A stretch of 64,000 bases of DNA, taken from assembly GCF_002744245.1 (NCBI RefSeq), contig NZ_NKHG01000112.1:62001-126000 (forward strand), written 5' to 3'. A program made the translations under genes and the position numbers. Below the pieces are notes generated by a model. It had not been told where the DNA came from. It worked only from the letters and a program-made list of their open reading frames with translations, and searched no databases. Shown piece after piece: positions 60,561-64,000 of the stretch. Source of the DNA: Bacillus pumilus (GTDB lineage: Bacteria; Bacillota; Bacilli; Bacillales; Bacillaceae). The first letter of the stretch is position 1; the number at the start of each line of letters is the position of its first letter.

Positions 60561-61004
60561 TTAACTACTCTTTTTTTGCAGCACCACAGCCTGTTCTTTT
60601 CCCAGTGACTCCTTTGCATGTGTAGATACCCACACACTATCCGGAATTTCCTCTAAGGGTGAGAAACCCATTAATGCTAAAAAATCATGTGAGGATGAAT
60701 GGTTTGCTACGACATAAAAGGTATCCACACCTCGTTTTTCTCCTAGTGTTTGCACACTTTGAAACAAAGAAACAATGTGTCCCTGACCAAGTTTATCTGA
60801 TATGACAAGTGACCTGAGTAACCCATCATGTTCATTGAGCTGTTCAAGCCCTAAGCAGCCTGCCAGCTTCCCGTCCGCATCTTCCATGACAACAAATGCC
60901 GTATGCTCTACAATCTTCACCCCGCCCTTGGCTTGTCCTTTTTCAAGAAAAGCATTGATAGCTGGAGCATCTTCTTCTGTGGCCATTCTTAATTGATAAT
61001 ACAT
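60561..61004 (-). CDS. ywlB: GNAT acetyltransferase (YwlB-like)
   Basis: A 147-residue GNAT protein: RMATEEDAPAINAFL at the N-terminus, LVISDKLGQGHIVSLF as the acetyl-CoA strand-loop. It resembles the ArgA/N-acetylglutamate-type group more than aminoglycoside enzymes. Substrate unknown. AAGAGGTG precedes the ATG. Confidence 0.8.
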   Translation of the reverse strand: MYYQLRMATEEDAPAINAFLEKGQAKGGVKIVEHTAFVVMEDADGKLAGCLGLEQLNEHDGLLRSLVISDKLGQGHIVSLFQSVQTLGEKRGVDTFYVVANHSSSHDFLALMGFSPLEEIPDSVWVSTHAKESLGKEQAVVLQKKSS

Positions 61005-61067
61005 GCTTTCACCTCTTTTTGATCTCTTACTTCAACTCTATGAGGCAAAAACAGATTTATACCTTTT

Positions 61068-61724
61068 TTAAGAGAAAAGACTAGAGACCCATTCAAACAG
61101 AAAGAACTTTACTTCTCCAGTCTCTTCTTCCTCTTCTTTTACCACTTCATTAACAGACTCATTTGTTTGCTGCGCTGCCATCTTGGTTTCATCATCCCCT
61201 TCTGGCGATGCAATGGCTTCTCCATTTGAAAAGTCGATAAAGCAAAGAGGTGGGAATAACACACACCACCAATTGGCTCCATCTCCTTCTCCTAACGTAA
61301 TCAAAATGGCTTCATATTTCCCAGCAGGATAGACGAAATTTCCATAAAGCTTTGTTGGAAAAGAAGCTTTTTGAAAATGAACCGATACCGATTGATCAAT
61401 ATGTTGTTCTTTCAATTTTGTTTTGGCGATACGATTGATTTCAGGCAGCTTTGAACGAATGACACGTCTCGCTTCTTCAATGGATGTCAGGTCTTTGACC
61501 CACTCAGTGATATTGGCATTGACCTCATCTCGAATGCTTCTTTTCACATCTTGATCCGCTGAACGATCACTATTCGCTAAAATGCGTAAACGAATTGCTT
61601 CATCTGGTATCACAACAGGCTGGTCTGCAGAAGCAGCCGCTGTCTCCTCTCGCCCAAGGTTTGCAAAAGCCCCGCATAATAATAGAAACATATAAAGACA
61701 AATCATCATTTTACTTTTGAACAT
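61068..61724 (-). CDS. spoIIR: Stage II sporulation protein R
   Basis: A 218-residue secreted forespore signal that activates SpoIIGA to process pro-SigE. Signal peptide at residues ~5-22, then the conserved PDEAIRLRILANSDRSADQDVKR. The C-terminus (NEVVKEEEEETGEVKFFLFE) is acidic. GGGGGGAACAC precedes the ATG. Confidence 0.95.
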   Translation of the reverse strand: MFKSKMMICLYMFLLLCGAFANLGREETAAASADQPVVIPDEAIRLRILANSDRSADQDVKRSIRDEVNANITEWVKDLTSIEEARRVIRSKLPEINRIAKTKLKEQHIDQSVSVHFQKASFPTKLYGNFVYPAGKYEAILITLGEGDGANWWCVLFPPLCFIDFSNGEAIASPEGDDETKMAAQQTNESVNEVVKEEEEETGEVKFFLFEWVSSLFS

Positions 61725-61831
61725 GATGTGTTCCCCCCCACTTTTCTCTTCGCTACAAACATTGTGTCCAGAAAACTCATCTCGTAAACAGCAAAAATGA
61801 TTTTTTTAATAGATTATGAGTCCAACTTCTG

Positions 61832-61944
61832 TTCAGCGTGATAGAAAGCCCTTGAAGTTTAGGAAGGGCGAGTTCCGGAGCGAATGAACGATTCGTTAGC
61901 ACCGGCACGTGATAAAGAACATGAGGGTTTGTCTACACGCTGAA
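61832..61944. repeat. Folded near-palindromic intergenic element
   Basis: TTCAGCGTG at 61832 and CACGCTGAA at 61936 close a 113-bp element. Inside: GCCCTT/AAGGGC (61848-61869), CCGG/CCGG (61875-61905) and CGAAT/ATTCG (61881-61895). It codes for no protein on either strand. It might be a structured RNA or a dispersed repeat; a riboswitch class was not recognised. Confidence 0.55.
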
Positions 61945-61971
61945 AAGCCGTTCAATTTAAGAACGGCTTTG
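61945..61971 (-). terminator. Terminator of the lipoprotein gene
   Basis: AAAGCCGTTC pairs with GAACGGCTTT over the stop codon; TTTTC follows on the minus strand. Confidence 0.65.
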
Positions 61972-62454
61972 GAGTGAGGATTGGTAGTCAGAGGGGTACA
62001 GTCTCCCATCCCAATCACGGCTGATTTTCAAACCTGATTCTGTTTGGATGACAGTCATTGCCCCCTTTTTCTCAATTTCTTTTTTGACTTTTCCGTTTTG
62101 ATCAATAAATTGAATGATCATTTCATAGTCAAATTCAATTCTGTCATCGCTTTCATCTGAAGGCGTAAACGTAATTTTTTTCAGCTTAATTTGACAATCT
62201 TGATCCTTGGCTGCTTCTAATACGTTTGGAAACATGCTGTCTTGTGTATATTCTTGATATTCATGCTCGGTTAAATAAAACTTCAACTTCTCCTTCATGT
62301 CAGATAGGTCATCCGTTCGATTCACTGTGTATTGTGCTTTTTTATAGCTTTCTCCAAATGCTGCTGCCTCTTTTTTAAAGCTCGGTTTTCCGCAAGCACT
62401 CACAATCAATAGTACACTGACGATGACCAACACCATCGCATACCTTCTGTTCAC
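61957..62454 (-). CDS. Lipoprotein of unknown function (YwkF position)
   Basis: A 165-residue lipoprotein: signal and lipobox VLLIVSACGK with the lipidated Cys at residue 21, then a ~140-residue charged domain (DQDCQIKLKKITFTPSDESD, GLKISRDWDG). GTG 62454 follows AAGGAG. Between prmC and spoIIR it occupies the place of ywkF in B. subtilis, but I could not confirm homology. Confidence 0.8.
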   Translation of the reverse strand: MNRRYAMVLVIVSVLLIVSACGKPSFKKEAAAFGESYKKAQYTVNRTDDLSDMKEKLKFYLTEHEYQEYTQDSMFPNVLEAAKDQDCQIKLKKITFTPSDESDDRIEFDYEMIIQFIDQNGKVKKEIEKKGAMTVIQTESGLKISRDWDGRLYPSDYQSSLQSRS

Positions 62455-62565
62455 ACCATTCGCTCCTTCAAAACAAATTTATGTAAAAACATCATGATCA
62501 GAATGTTCATTCTTTTATATATACGTTTCTCTTTTACCATAAGTTTCATCTTTACATAATAAAAT

Positions 62566-62590
62566 AGTCCGACTTTATTCAGCCGGACTT
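62566..62590 (-). terminator. prmC terminator
   Basis: AGTCCG pairs with CGGACT over the end of prmC; ATTTTATT follows on the minus strand. Confidence 0.65.
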
Positions 62591-63462
62591 CCGTTTTGAA
62601 TGTGTGCGCAAACAGCTCTGTCTTTCCCGTTCATGTCTTTTACGATCCGAGCATTAGCTGTAGGAAATGCCTGCACGAGAAGCGCTTTTACATCTTGTGC
62701 TTGCGTGTGTCCAATTTCAAAGACAACGACCGCTTGCTTGTTTAATACGTTGTGGAGATCACGAACAAGCCGCTGATAAAACCATAGCCCGTCACGTCCA
62801 TCAGTCAGCGCATTGACTGGTTCATGCTTTGTGACAACCTCTGATAGACTGTCCATTTCCTCTACTGCAATATAGGGTGGATTGGATATAAACAAATCCA
62901 CTTTGATGCCATCAGCCACGACAGGTTCAAGTAAATCTCCATGTAAAAAATGAACGTCTGCACCTAGCGCTTCTTGATTCCGCTTCGCTACCGCAAGAGC
63001 ATCACGTGAGATATCAGTCGCTATGACAGATAAAGATTCTTTTTCAAGAGCTAACGTAATAGCGATTGCCCCGCTTCCTGTGCCAACGTCAACTGCTGTC
63101 AGCGGCTGATCATGCGGAAATACGTCATTCACCATATTCAACGCGGCCAGAACGACTTCTTCTGTTTCAGGACGAGGAATGAGAACATGCTTGTTCACCT
63201 CGAAAGGACGACCATAAAAGGATTCAACACCTGTTATATGCTGAACGGGTACTCCAAGCTTGTGCTGTGTAACAAAGTCGCTGAACAGTCGATCTTGCTC
63301 CTTAGGTAGCAGATCATGAAAACGCGCAAGAAGTTCACTTCTGCTCCATCCAAGTACATGCATCAGGAGAAGCTCAGCTGCATTTTGGTCTCTGCCGACT
63401 TCCGTTAACAAAGAAGAAGCCCATTTAAGGGCTTCAAAAATCGTTCGTTGATTATTTTTCAT
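62575..63462 (-). CDS. prmC: Release factor glutamine methyltransferase PrmC
   Basis: A 295-residue SAM methyltransferase that methylates the GGQ glutamine of release factors. SAM motif [12 protein letters not shown], catalytic NPPY in [10 protein letters not shown]. The N-terminal helical domain is complete. It overlaps the end of prfA by 11 bases, so enzyme and substrate are translationally coupled. Confidence 0.97.
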   Translation of the reverse strand: MKNNQRTIFEALKWASSLLTEVGRDQNAAELLLMHVLGWSRSELLARFHDLLPKEQDRLFSDFVTQHKLGVPVQHITGVESFYGRPFEVNKHVLIPRPETEEVVLAALNMVNDVFPHDQPLTAVDVGTGSGAIAITLALEKESLSVIATDISRDALAVAKRNQEALGADVHFLHGDLLEPVVADGIKVDLFISNPPYIAVEEMDSLSEVVTKHEPVNALTDGRDGLWFYQRLVRDLHNVLNKQAVVVFEIGHTQAQDVKALLVQAFPTANARIVKDMNGKDRAVCAHIQNGSPAE

Positions 63463-64000
63463 TTTGAAGCTTTCTTGCTTGGTCTTCCATAATTAATGCA
63501 TCTATGACCTCGTCAAGTTTTCCTTCTAAAATCTGATCAAGCTTTTGAATCGTTAATCCGATGCGGTGATCTGTTACACGGTTTTGTGGGAAATTGTACG
63601 TACGGATACGCTCTGAGCGATCTCCTGTTCCAACAGCAGATTTACGTGTTTGATCATATTCAGCTTGTGCTTCACGCTGGAATTTATCATAAATTCTAGC
63701 ACGTAACACTTTCATTGCTTTTTCTTTGTTTTTGATTTGCGACTTTTCATCCTGACAGGAAACAACAACACCTGTTGGAAGGTGAGTTAATCGAACAGCA
63801 GACATGGTCGTGTTTACACTCTGCCCACCGGGTCCGCTTGATGCAAACGTATCGACACGAATATCTTTTTCGTGGATATCAATTTCAACTTCCTCTGCCT
63901 CAGGCAATACAGCGACTGTCGCCGTCGATGTATGAATTCGTCCGCCTGATTCTGTTTCAGGGACACGCTGTACGCGGTGTGCGCCATTTTCAAACTTTAA
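63452..64000 (-). CDS. prfA: Peptide chain release factor 1, C-terminal part
   Basis: The last 182 residues of RF1; the gene continues past the right edge. The reading frame is open to the boundary, where it reads [20 protein letters not shown]. The GGQ motif that enters the peptidyl-transferase centre is in [14 protein letters not shown]. The start is outside the window, so the TTG near 63907 is not a start. Confidence 0.97.
   Translation of the reverse strand, partial: LKFENGAHRVQRVPETESGGRIHTSTATVAVLPEAEEVEIDIHEKDIRVDTFASSGPGGQSVNTTMSAVRLTHLPTGVVVSCQDEKSQIKNKEKAMKVLRARIYDKFQREAQAEYDQTRKSAVGTGDRSERIRTYNFPQNRVTDHRIGLTIQKLDQILEGKLDEVIDALIMEDQARKLQNEK

Overview
The window is a chromosomal segment of a Bacillus species, most likely of the Bacillus pumilus group (pumilus/safensis/altitudinis). 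Gene order follows the Bacillus subtilis interval from alsR to prfA almost gene for gene: alsRSD, ywrCBA, ywqF, ywqBA, ywpJ, ywpG, ywpF, mscL, fabZ, rap, flhOP, mbl, spoIIID, ywoHG, bcrC, amtB-glnK, spoIIQ, ywnH, fdhD-moaA, ywmDC, spoIID, murAA, ywmB, ywzB, ywmA, the atp operon, upp, glyA, ywlG-B, spoIIR, prmC and prfA. Proteins resemble B. subtilis orthologues but are clearly diverged. Strong Shine-Dalgarno sites, frequent TTG/GTG starts and many intrinsic terminators fit a Bacillus. No rRNA, tRNA, CRISPR array, insertion sequence or prophage was seen. All assignments come from reading the sequence and remembered families; no search was run.

Layout. 1-5.5 kb: acetoin synthesis (alsR divergent from alsSD), an Lrp-type regulator and a split chromate transporter. 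5.5-13.5 kb: UDP-glucose dehydrogenase, a 47-residue protein gene, the SWIM/SNF2 pair ywqBA, a YtvA-type blue-light receptor and a HAD phosphatase. 13.6-24.5 kb: a candidate small RNA, ywpG, ywpF, mscL, fabZ, a Rap protein, flagellar rod/hook genes, mbl, spoIIID with its upstream ORF, ywoHG, bcrC and ywoD. 24.6-30.4 kb: a polar amino-acid ABC transporter whose lipoprotein appears to start at ATT, the TnrA-type amtB-glnK operon, spoIIQ and ywnH.

30.4-35.3 kb is accessory. A 64-residue six-cysteine peptide gene lies beside an ABC exporter without a C39 protease domain, a MauE-like membrane protein, two membrane-anchored thioredoxin-fold proteins, a 129-residue hydrophilic protein and a small membrane protein. 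This looks like a system that makes, oxidatively folds and exports a disulfide-rich, possibly defensin-like bacteriocin. It is the best candidate for an undescribed system here.

35.4-37.3 kb is a zinc-starvation block with two Zur boxes: a zinc-free L33, the zinc chaperone GTPase ZagA/YciC and a zinc-free S14. 37.4-41.2 kb carries moaA, fdhD, an MFS carrier and what looks like a formate dehydrogenase reduced to its two ends by an in-frame deletion. 41.2-64 kb is conserved core: two secreted VWA proteins, spoIID, murAA, the nine-gene F1Fo ATP synthase operon, upp, glyA, the ywl genes, spoIIR, a lipoprotein, prmC and the C-terminal part of prfA. A cluster of DnaA boxes lies at ywlC, and a folded, near-palindromic element lies between spoIIR and the lipoprotein gene.
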